Shown piece by piece: positions 1-6,615 of a stretch of 6,780 nt of DNA. The stretch comes from Clostridiaceae bacterium (GTDB taxonomy: Bacteria > Bacillota > Clostridia > Saccharofermentanales > UBA5734). Where the stretch lies: positions 1-6,780 of the forward strand of contig JAAYBY010000262.1 in the NCBI GenBank assembly GCA_012729935.1, in the 5' to 3' direction. The translations under genes and the position numbers were made by a program. The notes beneath the pieces are model-generated. The model worked only from the letters and a program-made list of their open reading frames with translations, was not told the origin of the DNA and did not search any database. Numbering within the stretch: position 1 is the stretch's first letter; each line of letters opens with the position of its first letter.

Positions 1-992
1 CCGGCATCAAGCACGTTTCTGACAGCCTGTTCAACAGCTTCTGCCTCTTCAGTGAGGTTAAAGGAGATGCGAAGCATCATAGCGGCCGATAAAATCGTCG
101 CAAGCGGATTGGCCTTGTTCTGACCGGCCAGATCAGGAGCTGATCCATGAATTGGCTCGTACAGTCCCGGTGCTTTTGGGTCACCGATTGAAGCAGACGG
201 CAGCATACCGATCGATCCGGTCAACATTGCTGCTTCGTCAGAAAGTATATCACCAAATAAATTTCCTGCAACCATAACATCAAACGAATCCGGTCGGCGA
301 ATCAGCTGCATGGACGCATTATCCACGTACAGATGATCGAGTACGACATCCGGATAATCAGCCGCGATCGAATTCATGACAGAACGCCAGAGTCGTGAGC
401 TTTCCAGGACATTTGCTTTGTCAATACTGGTCACATGCTTTCTGCGGGTCTGTGCCAGGGCAAATGCTGTTCGTCCGATTCTCTCGATTTCAGATGTTTG
501 ATAGCTCATCGTGTCATATGCCTGTTCACCTGCATCATTTTGAATGCGGCCGCTTTTCCCAAAATAGATACCGCCGGTCAGCTCACGGACAAAAACGAGA
601 TCAATTCCTTTTCGGGCGATCGTTGGGTGCAGCGGACAGGCTGAAAACAATGATGGATACAAAACAGCCGGGCGCAGATTGGCGTACAGTCCCAAAGCGG
701 AACGCAAACCGAGCAATGCTTTCTCCGGACGCTTGTCGCCAGGCAGCTGGTCCCACTGCGGTCCGCCGACCGCTCCCAGCAGAACAGCATCACTGTTCCG
801 GCAGCCCGCTACGGTAGCGGGTGGCAGCGGCTCTCCTGTCGCGTCGAAGGCAATACCGCCAGCCAGCCATTCTTCGAAAGTAAAATGATGATGATAGATC
901 TGGCCGATGGTTTCCAGAACAGTTCGCGTCGCATTGGTTACTTCCGGTCCAATACCATCGCCAGGGATGACTGCAATTTTAAAATGGGTCAT
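1..992 (-). CDS. leuB: 3-isopropylmalate dehydrogenase LeuB, partial (C-terminus beyond window)
   Basis: Encodes an NAD-dependent decarboxylating dehydrogenase that converts 3-isopropylmalate to 2-oxoisocaproate (leucine), or, in the citramalate route, 3-methylmalate to 2-oxobutyrate (isoleucine). I translated the frame by hand: it is open from the ATG at 990-992 to the window edge (330 codons plus two bases). Visible motifs are GDGIGPEV (11-18), substrate arginines R97, R107 and R136, ELTGGIYFG with catalytic Y143, catalytic K192 in DKANVL, metal aspartates D224 (VDNASMQ), D248 and D252 (NLFGDILSDEAA), and the NAD-binding stretch EPIHGSAPDLAGQNKANP (279-296). The family is about 355-360 residues, so only about 25-30 are missing. 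An AAGGAG site (999-1004) lies 6 nt before the ATG, and the gene follows leuD by 25 nt as the fourth gene of the operon. All key residues are intact. Whether the enzyme prefers isopropylmalate or methylmalate cannot be read from the sequence. Confidence 0.97.
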   Translation of the reverse strand, partial: MTHFKIAVIPGDGIGPEVTNATRTVLETIGQIYHHHFTFEEWLAGGIAFDATGEPLPPATVAGCRNSDAVLLGAVGGPQWDQLPGDKRPEKALLGLRSALGLYANLRPAVLYPSLFSACPLHPTIARKGIDLVFVRELTGGIYFGKSGRIQNDAGEQAYDTMSYQTSEIERIGRTAFALAQTRRKHVTSIDKANVLESSRLWRSVMNSIAADYPDVVLDHLYVDNASMQLIRRPDSFDVMVAGNLFGDILSDEAAMLTGSIGMLPSASIGDPKAPGLYEPIHGSAPDLAGQNKANPLATILSAAMMLRISFNLTEEAEAVEQAVRNVLDA

Positions 993-1017
993 AATGCTCT
1001 CCTTGACAGTTGCTTGT

Positions 1018-1503
1018 TTAATCCTGTTTCAGCGTACCCATCAGTCCGTTTGCCTCGATTATCTTTTGGATAAACGGCGGGAAAGGCTGAGCCTGAAACG
1101 TCTCTCCGGTTGTTTCGTTAACAATTCGCCCCGTCGACAAGTCAACACTGATCTGATCTCCTGTGCTGATTGACTGAGCTGCTTCTGCAGATTCGAGAAT
1201 CGGCAGACCCATGTTGATCGCATTGCGAAAAAAGATCCGCGCAAAACTAGGTGCGATGACACAGCTGATACCGCTCGCCTTGATTGCAACCGGTGCGTGT
1301 TCGCGAGACGAACCACATCCGAAATTAGGTCCGGCAACAATGAGATCGCCTTTTGTTACCGTTCGGATAAAATCCGGATCAAGATCCTCCATACAATGTC
1401 CAGCCAGGGTATCAGGATCTGACGTGTTCAGATACCGAGCCGGTATGATTACGTCGGTATCGACGTTGGCTCCATACTTAAATGCTTTTCCATGAATATT
1501 CAT
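1018..1503 (-). CDS. leuD: 3-isopropylmalate/citramalate dehydratase small subunit LeuD
   Basis: Small (swivel-domain) subunit of the LeuCD isomerase. With LeuC it interconverts 2- and 3-isopropylmalate, and in the citramalate pathway (R)-citramalate and 3-methylmalate via citraconate. The product is 161 residues, the normal size for the short LeuD that pairs with LeuC of about 420 residues. Visible are NVDTDVIIPARYL (13-25), the substrate-binding loop GPNFGCGSSREHAP (58-71) and FARIFFRNAINMGLP (87-101). The frame also has an in-frame GTG at 1504-1506, directly before the ATG at 1501-1503. I chose the ATG because AAGGAG at 1512-1517 is 8 nt from it and because family members typically begin MNIHGKAFKYG. 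The gene starts 46 nt after leuC and ends 25 nt before leuB. Nothing is damaged. Confidence 0.96.
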   Translation of the reverse strand: MNIHGKAFKYGANVDTDVIIPARYLNTSDPDTLAGHCMEDLDPDFIRTVTKGDLIVAGPNFGCGSSREHAPVAIKASGISCVIAPSFARIFFRNAINMGLPILESAEAAQSISTGDQISVDLSTGRIVNETTGETFQAQPFPPFIQKIIEANGLMGTLKQD

Positions 1504-1511
1504 CACGTATT

Positions 1512-1517
1512 CTCCTT
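1512..1517 (-). promoter_or_regulatory. Ribosome binding site of leuD
   Basis: AAGGAG on the minus strand lies 8 nt before the ATG at 1501-1503 and 5 nt before the adjoining GTG. Spacing and family N-termini favour the ATG. It sits in the 46-nt leuC-leuD gap, so LeuD translation can start independently of leuC. Confidence 0.75.
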
Positions 1518-1530
1518 CTCAAACACCAGT

Positions 1531-1545
1531 CCATCGCAGCAATGG
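1531..1545 (-). other. Small stem-loop in the leuC-leuD intercistronic gap
   Basis: On the minus-strand RNA, CCATTG and CGATGG can pair (six pairs including one G-U) around a three-base CTG loop, starting five bases after the leuC stop. No T-tract follows, so it is not a canonical terminator. It could affect mRNA stability or be chance. Confidence 0.35.
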
Positions 1546-1549
1546 CATT

Positions 1550-2836
1550 TTAGTCCGGTAATTCATCCGTTCCCGCAACACGACCCAGAACAGCCGACGC
1601 GCACGCTACCGGTATGCCGGCCAGATAAACTTCAGATTTCGGGTGGCCCATTCGTCCGACAAAATTGCGGTTGGTCGTTGCTACACAACGCTCACCTGCT
1701 GCCAGAATCCCCATGTGTCCGCCCAGACAAGGGCCGCATGTCGGAGCACTGATCACAGCGTTGGCATCAGCAAAAACGGCAAGCAGTCCTTCTTCAAGAG
1801 CCTGCCGATAGACACGCTGTGATCCGGGAAGAATAATCAGACGCACACCTTTGGCAACCGTTCTGCCCTTAAGCCAGCGTGCTGCCAGCCGCATGTCCTC
1901 GAGACGTCCGTTTGTGCAGGATCCGATGACAACCTGATCAATGGGAATAGCCTCGAATGTACCCGTTTCACGTGTATTTTCAGGCAAGTGCGGAAATGCC
2001 ACCGTCTGGCGAAGCTGTGCCAGATCGATTGTGATCGTCTGCCGGTAGACAGCATCTTCATCAGCCTGATGAATCGTGTAGTTTTGTTCAGCATATCGCT
2101 GAGGCGCGTACTGCTTCAGGTAATCCACTGTCTTTGCATCGACAGGGAAAATGCCGTTCTTAGCACCTGCTTCGATCGCCATATTGCAGATGGTCAGACG
2201 TTCAGCCATACTCAAAACCTCTGTTCCGGGGCCAGCAAATTCCAGGGATTGATACAGCGCACCATCAACACCGATTTGTCCAATCAGATGAAGCACGACA
2301 TCTTTGCCGGTCACCCCTTCAGCCAGTTGGCCTGTCAGGTATACACGAATCGCATCCGGCACGCGAAACCAGGTTTTTCCGGTTGCCATCGCATACGCCA
2401 GGTCCGTACTGCCAACGCCGGTCGCAAAAGCACCGAGCGCGCCATAGGTACAGGTATGCGAATCAGCACCAATGATGGCATCTCCTGGAGCGACCAGTCC
2501 GTTTTCCGGCAGAATCACATGCTCTACGCCCATTCCGGGTTCACCCTGCTCATAGTAATGGTCCAGATCGTGTGATTTGGCGAACCGGCGCATTTTCGCG
2601 CAATGTTCTGCCGATTGAATATCCTTGTTCGGCGTAAAATGATCAGGAACCAGCACAACTTTATTCGGATCGAATACTGTCTCCAGACCGGCCTCCTCGA
2701 AAATCCGAATGGCCGGGGGGGTCGTCACATCATTGCCGAGAACAAGATCCAGATGCGCTTCAATCAGTTCGCCCGGCTGAACCGTTACTTTGCCGGCATG
2801 AGCCGCCAGAATTTTCTGTGTCATTGTCATTCCCAT
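1550..2836 (-). CDS. leuC: 3-isopropylmalate/citramalate dehydratase large subunit LeuC
   Basis: Large subunit of the aconitase-family LeuCD isomerase and carrier of the [4Fe-4S] cluster. At 428 residues it is the short LeuC type common in Clostridia, Thermotogae and archaea, rather than the ~470-residue enterobacterial type. The three cluster cysteines are visible: C307 in GSCTNGR, and C367 and C370 in TCGPCLGGHMG. Other family blocks are GADSHTCTYGALGAFATGVG (123-142) and NRNFVGRMGHPKSEVYLA (389-406). The ATG at 2834-2836 is preceded by GGGAGG (2845-2850, 8 nt spacing) lying in the last codons of cimA, and the stop-to-start gap is only 3 nt, which suggests translational coupling. Two further in-frame ATGs (codons 3 and 5) are possible but less well spaced. 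The family cannot be resolved between isopropylmalate, citramalate and homoaconitate by motif alone. The neighbouring CimA and LeuB favour citramalate and/or isopropylmalate. Confidence 0.96.
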   Translation of the reverse strand: MGMTMTQKILAAHAGKVTVQPGELIEAHLDLVLGNDVTTPPAIRIFEEAGLETVFDPNKVVLVPDHFTPNKDIQSAEHCAKMRRFAKSHDLDHYYEQGEPGMGVEHVILPENGLVAPGDAIIGADSHTCTYGALGAFATGVGSTDLAYAMATGKTWFRVPDAIRVYLTGQLAEGVTGKDVVLHLIGQIGVDGALYQSLEFAGPGTEVLSMAERLTICNMAIEAGAKNGIFPVDAKTVDYLKQYAPQRYAEQNYTIHQADEDAVYRQTITIDLAQLRQTVAFPHLPENTRETGTFEAIPIDQVVIGSCTNGRLEDMRLAARWLKGRTVAKGVRLIILPGSQRVYRQALEEGLLAVFADANAVISAPTCGPCLGGHMGILAAGERCVATTNRNFVGRMGHPKSEVYLAGIPVACASAVLGRVAGTDELPD

Positions 2837-2839
2837 CGT

Positions 2840-4429
2840 TTAATCCTCCCATGCCAGCTGGCGGCGCATCAGCTGATATTCCAAAGAATCAACCAGCGCC
2901 TGCCAGGATGCTTCCAATATGTCGTTTGAAACACCGACCGTATTCCAGATTTGACGGCCGTCTGTTGATTCAATCAGGGTTCGTACCTGAGATGCCGTTG
3001 CTTCAGCTGTCAAAACACGTACCTTATAGTCTGTAAGCCGGACATGCGTCAGTTCCGGATAAAAGACCTGCATAGCCCGTTTTAATGCCTGATCCATGGC
3101 GTTAACAGGACCTTCACCTTCAGCAGCAGTCGCTTCACCAACGCCATCGACAAATATTTTAATAAAGGCATACGCACTGACCGTACCGGACCGCGGTTGT
3201 TCACTGGCTATACGCAGCTTTTCAAGTTTGAAGAAAGGCTGATACAATCCGAGCTCTTTGCAGATCAACAAAGCGAGTGACGCTTCAGCGCCCTCATACT
3301 GGTATCCCTGATGTTCCATTTCCTTCAGCTTCTGCAGCACCTGTCCCACTTCCGGTGCATCACGTCCGATATCCGGCTTTACCTTGCGAATAATATCGAG
3401 AACTGCTGAACGTCCGGACACTTCAGATAGCAGGAAGCGCCTGTTATTGCCGACCGTTCTCGGGTCGATATGTTCGAATGTGATCGGATTCTTTTTGACA
3501 CCATCCACATGCATGCCGCCTTTATGCGAAAACGCGGACAGACCGACATACGGTTCACCGTTCGGCAGTGTCAGATTAGCAACATCCGCCATTTTTCTTG
3601 TTAGCGGTGTCAACTGGTCAAGGCGGTCCTCAGGAATGCATGAGATATCATACTTCAACTGAAGATTGGCGATGATCGTCGATAGATTGGCATTTCCGCA
3701 GCGTTCGCCAATACCGTTCAGGGTTCCCTGGACATGGCTGGCTCCGGCCAGTACCCCGGCAATGGAATTAGCAACAGCCAAACCGGCGTCATTATGGCAG
3801 TGAATGCCCACACGGACGTCTGTCAGCGTGTCAACGGCTTTTCTTGTTTTTTCGCTGATCAGTTCCGGCATGCTGGCTCCGTTTGTATCACACAGACAGA
3901 CAACCGATGCACCGCCTTCACATGCGGCCTCCAGGCAGCGAAGCGCATATTCTTCATTTGCCAGGCTGGCCTCAAAGTAGTGCTCCGCATCAAAAATCAC
4001 CTCGCGGCCCTGACTGCAACACCAGGCAACCGATTCCCGGATCATGGCGATGTTTTCTTTATGCGAACATTTCAGGATATCACGGACTTCCAGATCCCAG
4101 ACTTTTCCGAAAAGAACGATAACCGGTGTTCCGGCATCTAGCAGATCGCGAAGACCTGGATCCTGCGCGACATCCGTGTGTTTACGTCTGGTGCTGCCAA
4201 ACGCGGCCAGCAGACTCTGATCCATTTTGGGTGGTTCTGTTTGAAACCGGTTGTAGAACGCCCGGTCCTTCGGGTTAGAACCGGGGTTTCCGGCTTCAAT
4301 ATAACGTACGCCTAAAGCAGCCAACGTCTCAACAACCTGGAATTTGTCATTTACCGAAAAAGAAATGCCCTCGGCCTGGGCGCCATCCCGCAATGTTGTA
4401 TCTAGAATTTCAACGCTTCTTCTGCTCAT
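2840..4429 (-). CDS. cimA: (R)-citramalate synthase CimA
   Basis: Condenses pyruvate with acetyl-CoA to (R)-citramalate, the first step of the threonine-independent route to isoleucine. It is a DRE-TIM metallolyase. The N-terminal barrel (about 1-280) carries DTTLRDG (10-16, with R14 and D15), the metal-binding HCHND (H210, H212) and GTLNGIGERCGNANL (235-249). A central block has SHKGGMHVDGV (301-311). The C-terminal LeuA-type dimer/regulatory domain (about 405-525) has DGVGEATAAEGEGPVNAMD (428-446) and ends with WNTVGVS (495-501) and ALVDSLEYQL (511-520), which is characteristic of citramalate synthases rather than LeuA. PGSNPKD (49-55) is also typical of CimA. The product is 529 residues, the usual length. 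I start at the ATG at 4427-4429. A GTG three codons upstream (4436-4438) sits inside the GAGGTG ribosome binding site and is unlikely to be used. This is the first gene of the operon; the C-terminal domain in relatives mediates isoleucine feedback inhibition. 2-Isopropylmalate or homocitrate synthase are less likely alternatives. Confidence 0.92.
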   Translation of the reverse strand: MSRRSVEILDTTLRDGAQAEGISFSVNDKFQVVETLAALGVRYIEAGNPGSNPKDRAFYNRFQTEPPKMDQSLLAAFGSTRRKHTDVAQDPGLRDLLDAGTPVIVLFGKVWDLEVRDILKCSHKENIAMIRESVAWCCSQGREVIFDAEHYFEASLANEEYALRCLEAACEGGASVVCLCDTNGASMPELISEKTRKAVDTLTDVRVGIHCHNDAGLAVANSIAGVLAGASHVQGTLNGIGERCGNANLSTIIANLQLKYDISCIPEDRLDQLTPLTRKMADVANLTLPNGEPYVGLSAFSHKGGMHVDGVKKNPITFEHIDPRTVGNNRRFLLSEVSGRSAVLDIIRKVKPDIGRDAPEVGQVLQKLKEMEHQGYQYEGAEASLALLICKELGLYQPFFKLEKLRIASEQPRSGTVSAYAFIKIFVDGVGEATAAEGEGPVNAMDQALKRAMQVFYPELTHVRLTDYKVRVLTAEATASQVRTLIESTDGRQIWNTVGVSNDILEASWQALVDSLEYQLMRRQLAWED

Positions 4430-4435
4430 TTTTTC

Positions 4436-4441
4436 CACCTC
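4436..4441 (-). promoter_or_regulatory. Ribosome binding site deciding the cimA start
   Basis: GAGGTG on the minus strand is a strong match to the anti-Shine-Dalgarno pairing sequence and lies 6 nt upstream of the ATG at 4427-4429. The in-frame GTG that would extend the protein by three codons is part of this site, so the ATG is the better start. Confidence 0.8.
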
Positions 4442-4486
4442 GAGTCAATTCTGATCTTTCAGTACACGCTGTATATTGAATAAACC

Positions 4487-4508
4487 TTAAGAAATCGGCT
4501 CATCTTAA
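4487..4508. repeat. Inverted repeat TTAAGA-N10-TCTTAA in the cimA leader
   Basis: Two perfect 6-bp arms (4487-4492 and 4503-4508) are separated by 10 bp, just downstream of the predicted transcription start at about 4513. The placement suits a repressor operator or a short 5' stem in the mRNA. The arms are AT-rich and short, so chance occurrence is possible. Confidence 0.35.
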
Positions 4509-4519
4509 CAAACCTGCTG

Positions 4520-4548
4520 CTTATACCATACAGGATAGGACTTGTCTG
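4520..4548 (-). promoter_or_regulatory. Candidate promoter of the cimA-leuCDB operon
   Basis: Read on the minus strand, there is a -10 hexamer TATAAG (4520-4525) preceded by TGG, giving an extended -10 element, and a 17-nt spacer to CAGACA (4543-4548), which matches TTGACA at four of six positions. The predicted transcript would start near 4513, leaving a leader of about 84 nt before the cimA ATG. An overlapping weaker alternative is TTGTAA (4555-4560), 17 nt, then TATCCT (4532-4537). This is pattern-based inference. The 186-nt gap between the oxidoreductase and cimA, the largest in the window, supports a promoter here. Confidence 0.5.
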
Positions 4549-4583
4549 ACCCGTTTACAAGCACATTCACCGCTCTTTTTCTT

Positions 4584-4599
4584 AACGGTTTATGCCGTT
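4584..4599 (-). terminator. Weak hairpin after the oxidoreductase gene (doubtful terminator)
   Basis: AACGG and CCGTT pair in a 5-bp stem with a 6-base loop, about 25 nt after the stop codon of the FAD oxidoreductase gene. In the minus-strand direction the following bases are A-rich, not T-rich, so this does not meet the pattern of an intrinsic terminator. No better candidate is visible in the gap, so read-through into cimA is possible. Confidence 0.2.
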
Positions 4600-4624
4600 C
4601 TGGATGTTTATTTGTTTCCTGAAT

Positions 4625-5938
4625 TTATTTAGAACAAACGGCCAATGCAGCTTCATACCCGGCGCATCTGCCTGATGACCAGGCCCATTGGAGATTATAT
4701 CCGCCGCAATCTCCATCAACATCCAGTACCTCACCGGCTGCATAGAGCCCGGGAATCAATGTCGACTCCAATGTCTCAGGATTGAAAAAAGCTGCTGAAA
4801 GGCCTCCTGCTGTTACCTGTGCCTCTCGCCATCCACGCGTTCCTGTTACCGTCAAACACTCGTTTTTGACAGCCCGTGCCAGACGGTCGAGGTGGTCATC
4901 ACTGATCGATCCGGCTTGGCTGGCAAGCGAAATACCCAGGATCTTCTTAGTCAGCATCTGACCAATTTTTTTATGCAGCAGCCCCGTCCAGAGATGTTCG
5001 AGTGGCCGTTCAGGATTCTGGTTGCGACGTTCCGTGAGCCAGCCAATAATTGCCTGTTCATCAAGGCCGGGCAGAAAATCGATTCTGATCGTCAAGCCGT
5101 TTGGTTTGTCAGAATTCAGGACCTGCTGGACACCGCGTGACAACTGAAGGATAGGCGGCCCGGACAAGCCGTAATTTGTGAAGAGAATTTCTCCTGTTTC
5201 ACATCGCAAAGGGCGGTTCTGCCATTCAAGCGTTGCGGTTCCTTCTATGCGAATGCCTTCAAGACCTTTCACATCTTCCTTCTGCGTGCAAATCTGAACC
5301 AATGCCGGAAATGGCTGAATGATCGGGTGCCCCAGTGCCTGCGCAAGCAGGTATCCGGACCCGTCACAACCGAACGCCGGTGCAGCAAGCCCGCCTGTTG
5401 CCAGAATGGCAGTATGTGCGCGAATGGTCGTCCCGTCTGCGGTGAAAATCCGAAACCCCTGCTGCTCTCTCTTCACATGTGTAACCGGCTTTTCTGTCAG
5501 CACAGAAACCGGCAGCTGCTCAATTTTTAAGCGCAGGATATCCAGCACCGCGGCTGCCTGATAACTATAAGGGAAAACACGGCCATCATCATCGATACGG
5601 CAGAAAAGCCCGAGACTCCGGAACCAGTCCAGCGTCTTCGGACCATCGAATCGTCTGAGAATCTGGTTCGGGACGATCTGTTCCGTACTGTGATAATCAG
5701 AATCAGTCAGTGGTACATGCGACAAATTACAGCGGCCATTGCCGGTAGCAAGGATTTTTCTGCCCACCCGATTCTGGCTTTCCAGCAGAACAACCGGGTA
5801 ACTGCCTGAATCGTGTGCCAATGTCGTCTGTCCGGCAAAATATTGGCCTGCTTCGATTGCTGCGGCAAGTCCCGCAGCACCTCCGCCGATAATCACTACC
5901 GGTATAATCGCCTGGCTGATTTGCGGATCAACCGACAT
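4625..5938 (-). CDS. HI0933/YhiN-family FAD-dependent oxidoreductase (BaiN-like flavoprotein)
   Basis: A 437-residue cytosolic flavoprotein of the HI0933-like family, often annotated as NAD(P)/FAD-dependent oxidoreductase or 'aminoacetone oxidase family' protein. The physiological substrate of most members is unknown. Visible motifs are the N-terminal dinucleotide-binding GGGAAGLAAA (18-27), the family signature RVGRKILATGNGRCNLS (57-73), ATGGLAAPAFG (180-190), FTNYGLSGPP (253-262), AQVTAGG (373-379) and the C-terminal FAD-contacting GLYAAGEVLDVDGDCGGYNL (397-416) followed by WAWSSGRCAG (418-427). Length is normal and all signatures are intact. Between the first helix and the conserved LLES (51-54) is a somewhat long loop (about 34-48). 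The ATG overlaps the end of the CYTH gene by 11 nt and has GAGG (5947-5950) 8 nt upstream, which suggests translational coupling. There is no signal peptide or membrane segment. Family assignment is firm; the reaction is not known. Confidence 0.9.
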   Translation of the reverse strand: MSVDPQISQAIIPVVIIGGGAAGLAAAIEAGQYFAGQTTLAHDSGSYPVVLLESQNRVGRKILATGNGRCNLSHVPLTDSDYHSTEQIVPNQILRRFDGPKTLDWFRSLGLFCRIDDDGRVFPYSYQAAAVLDILRLKIEQLPVSVLTEKPVTHVKREQQGFRIFTADGTTIRAHTAILATGGLAAPAFGCDGSGYLLAQALGHPIIQPFPALVQICTQKEDVKGLEGIRIEGTATLEWQNRPLRCETGEILFTNYGLSGPPILQLSRGVQQVLNSDKPNGLTIRIDFLPGLDEQAIIGWLTERRNQNPERPLEHLWTGLLHKKIGQMLTKKILGISLASQAGSISDDHLDRLARAVKNECLTVTGTRGWREAQVTAGGLSAAFFNPETLESTLIPGLYAAGEVLDVDGDCGGYNLQWAWSSGRCAGYEAALAVCSK

Positions 5939-6611
5939 CTGACGTACCTCGTTCGTTTAGAATAAGACACCGTTCCAGCTTACTTTTGCTTTCCAGGGCA
6001 AGGTGAAAGCGGCGCTGCAGTTCGTCGCCTAATGCCATGAGATCCCGCGCATCGCCCTCTTTTAGTTCCAATTCCAGTTCAGAAACGGGTTTCTGCTGCT
6101 GATCCGCGATCAGAAATCCCTGATCAATAGCCAACTCCATCAAAGTATCTCCAAAGCCGATATCACAGGCAATCCTGGTAAAAGTCACGCGGCACAACTC
6201 ACATAACGGTTTACCGGCAATTTGCCGCAGCCAGTCAAAGAGTAAATCATCCGGATCGCCTTCACTGACGGCTGTCCGCATAAACCAGTCAGTATCAAAT
6301 CCCTTATGAGGATCGTCAAGCCAGTCAGACTGTTCGGGCGGAAGAACTGCAGACCACTCCATTCGCTGATGCAGTCCACTGTTTGAGGTGGAACCAGCTT
6401 TGATGGTTACAATCTGCACATCATTCTCCTGCCTCATTCTCAGTGACACATTTTGGTTTCTCAGCTGAGCATCCGATGTGTCAAAATACCGGCTATCCAT
6501 CTCAATAACCCGAACGGATCCCGGCATGCACAAAGCGGACAGCCAGGTATCTTCCAGCATCTGTTCCGGATGCTCCATATGATTCGTGTTTAATTTAATT
6601 TCAGTTTCCAT
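5928..6611 (-). CDS. CYTH-domain (triphosphate tunnel metalloenzyme) protein, putative inorganic triphosphatase
   Basis: A 227-residue CYTH/TTM protein. Characterised relatives hydrolyse inorganic tripolyphosphate or other triphosphates in a Mg-dependent eight-stranded tunnel. The defining ExExK motif is at residues 2-6 (E2, E4, K6), which fixes the start at this ATG. Further tunnel-type charged strands are RYFDT (41-45), LRMR (57-60), TIKAG (69-73), R83 and E85 (HQRMEW), ELCRVTFTR (138-146), MELAIDQG (158-165), ELELELKEGD (178-187) and ESKSKLERC (207-215). The protein stops after the CYTH fold, so it lacks the C-terminal CHAD domain of E. coli YgiF and resembles stand-alone members such as B. 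subtilis YjbK. It starts 4 nt after pepF, with AAGAGG (6621-6626) inside the pepF end, and overlaps the next gene by 11 nt. Substrate is inferred from the family only; adenylate cyclase or thiamine-triphosphatase activity cannot be excluded. Confidence 0.85.
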   Translation of the reverse strand: METEIKLNTNHMEHPEQMLEDTWLSALCMPGSVRVIEMDSRYFDTSDAQLRNQNVSLRMRQENDVQIVTIKAGSTSNSGLHQRMEWSAVLPPEQSDWLDDPHKGFDTDWFMRTAVSEGDPDDLLFDWLRQIAGKPLCELCRVTFTRIACDIGFGDTLMELAIDQGFLIADQQQKPVSELELELKEGDARDLMALGDELQRRFHLALESKSKLERCLILNERGTSDVG

Positions 6612-6615
6612 CTCA

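Noticed and set aside
395..888. Several plus-strand open frames of 69-140 codons opposite leuB
   Set aside because: The minus strand here is continuous leuB coding sequence, checked codon by codon with all catalytic residues in place. The plus-strand translations are Cys/His/Arg-rich with no recognisable motif.
1..992. Possible frameshift or truncation in leuB, because no closed ORF spans it
   Set aside because: Hand translation shows an uninterrupted frame to the window edge. It only lacks its stop because the window ends.
1988..2575. 195-codon plus-strand open frame antisense to leuC
   Set aside because: It lies wholly within leuC, whose cysteine cluster and family motifs are intact. The translated product resembles no family and has no good start context, so it is a shadow of leuC codon use.
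3384..4141. Plus-strand open frames of 79-135 codons opposite cimA
   Set aside because: They overlap the conserved CimA barrel on the other strand and show no motif or ribosome binding site of their own.
4447..4461. Possible CodY box upstream of cimA
   Set aside because: Only about 8 of 15 positions match the AATTTTCWGAAAATT consensus, and the outer arms do not match, so it is not supportable.
4463..4488. Second possible promoter with TATACA as -10
   Set aside because: No acceptable -35 element occurs 16-18 nt upstream, and the extended -10 promoter at 4520-4548 is better.
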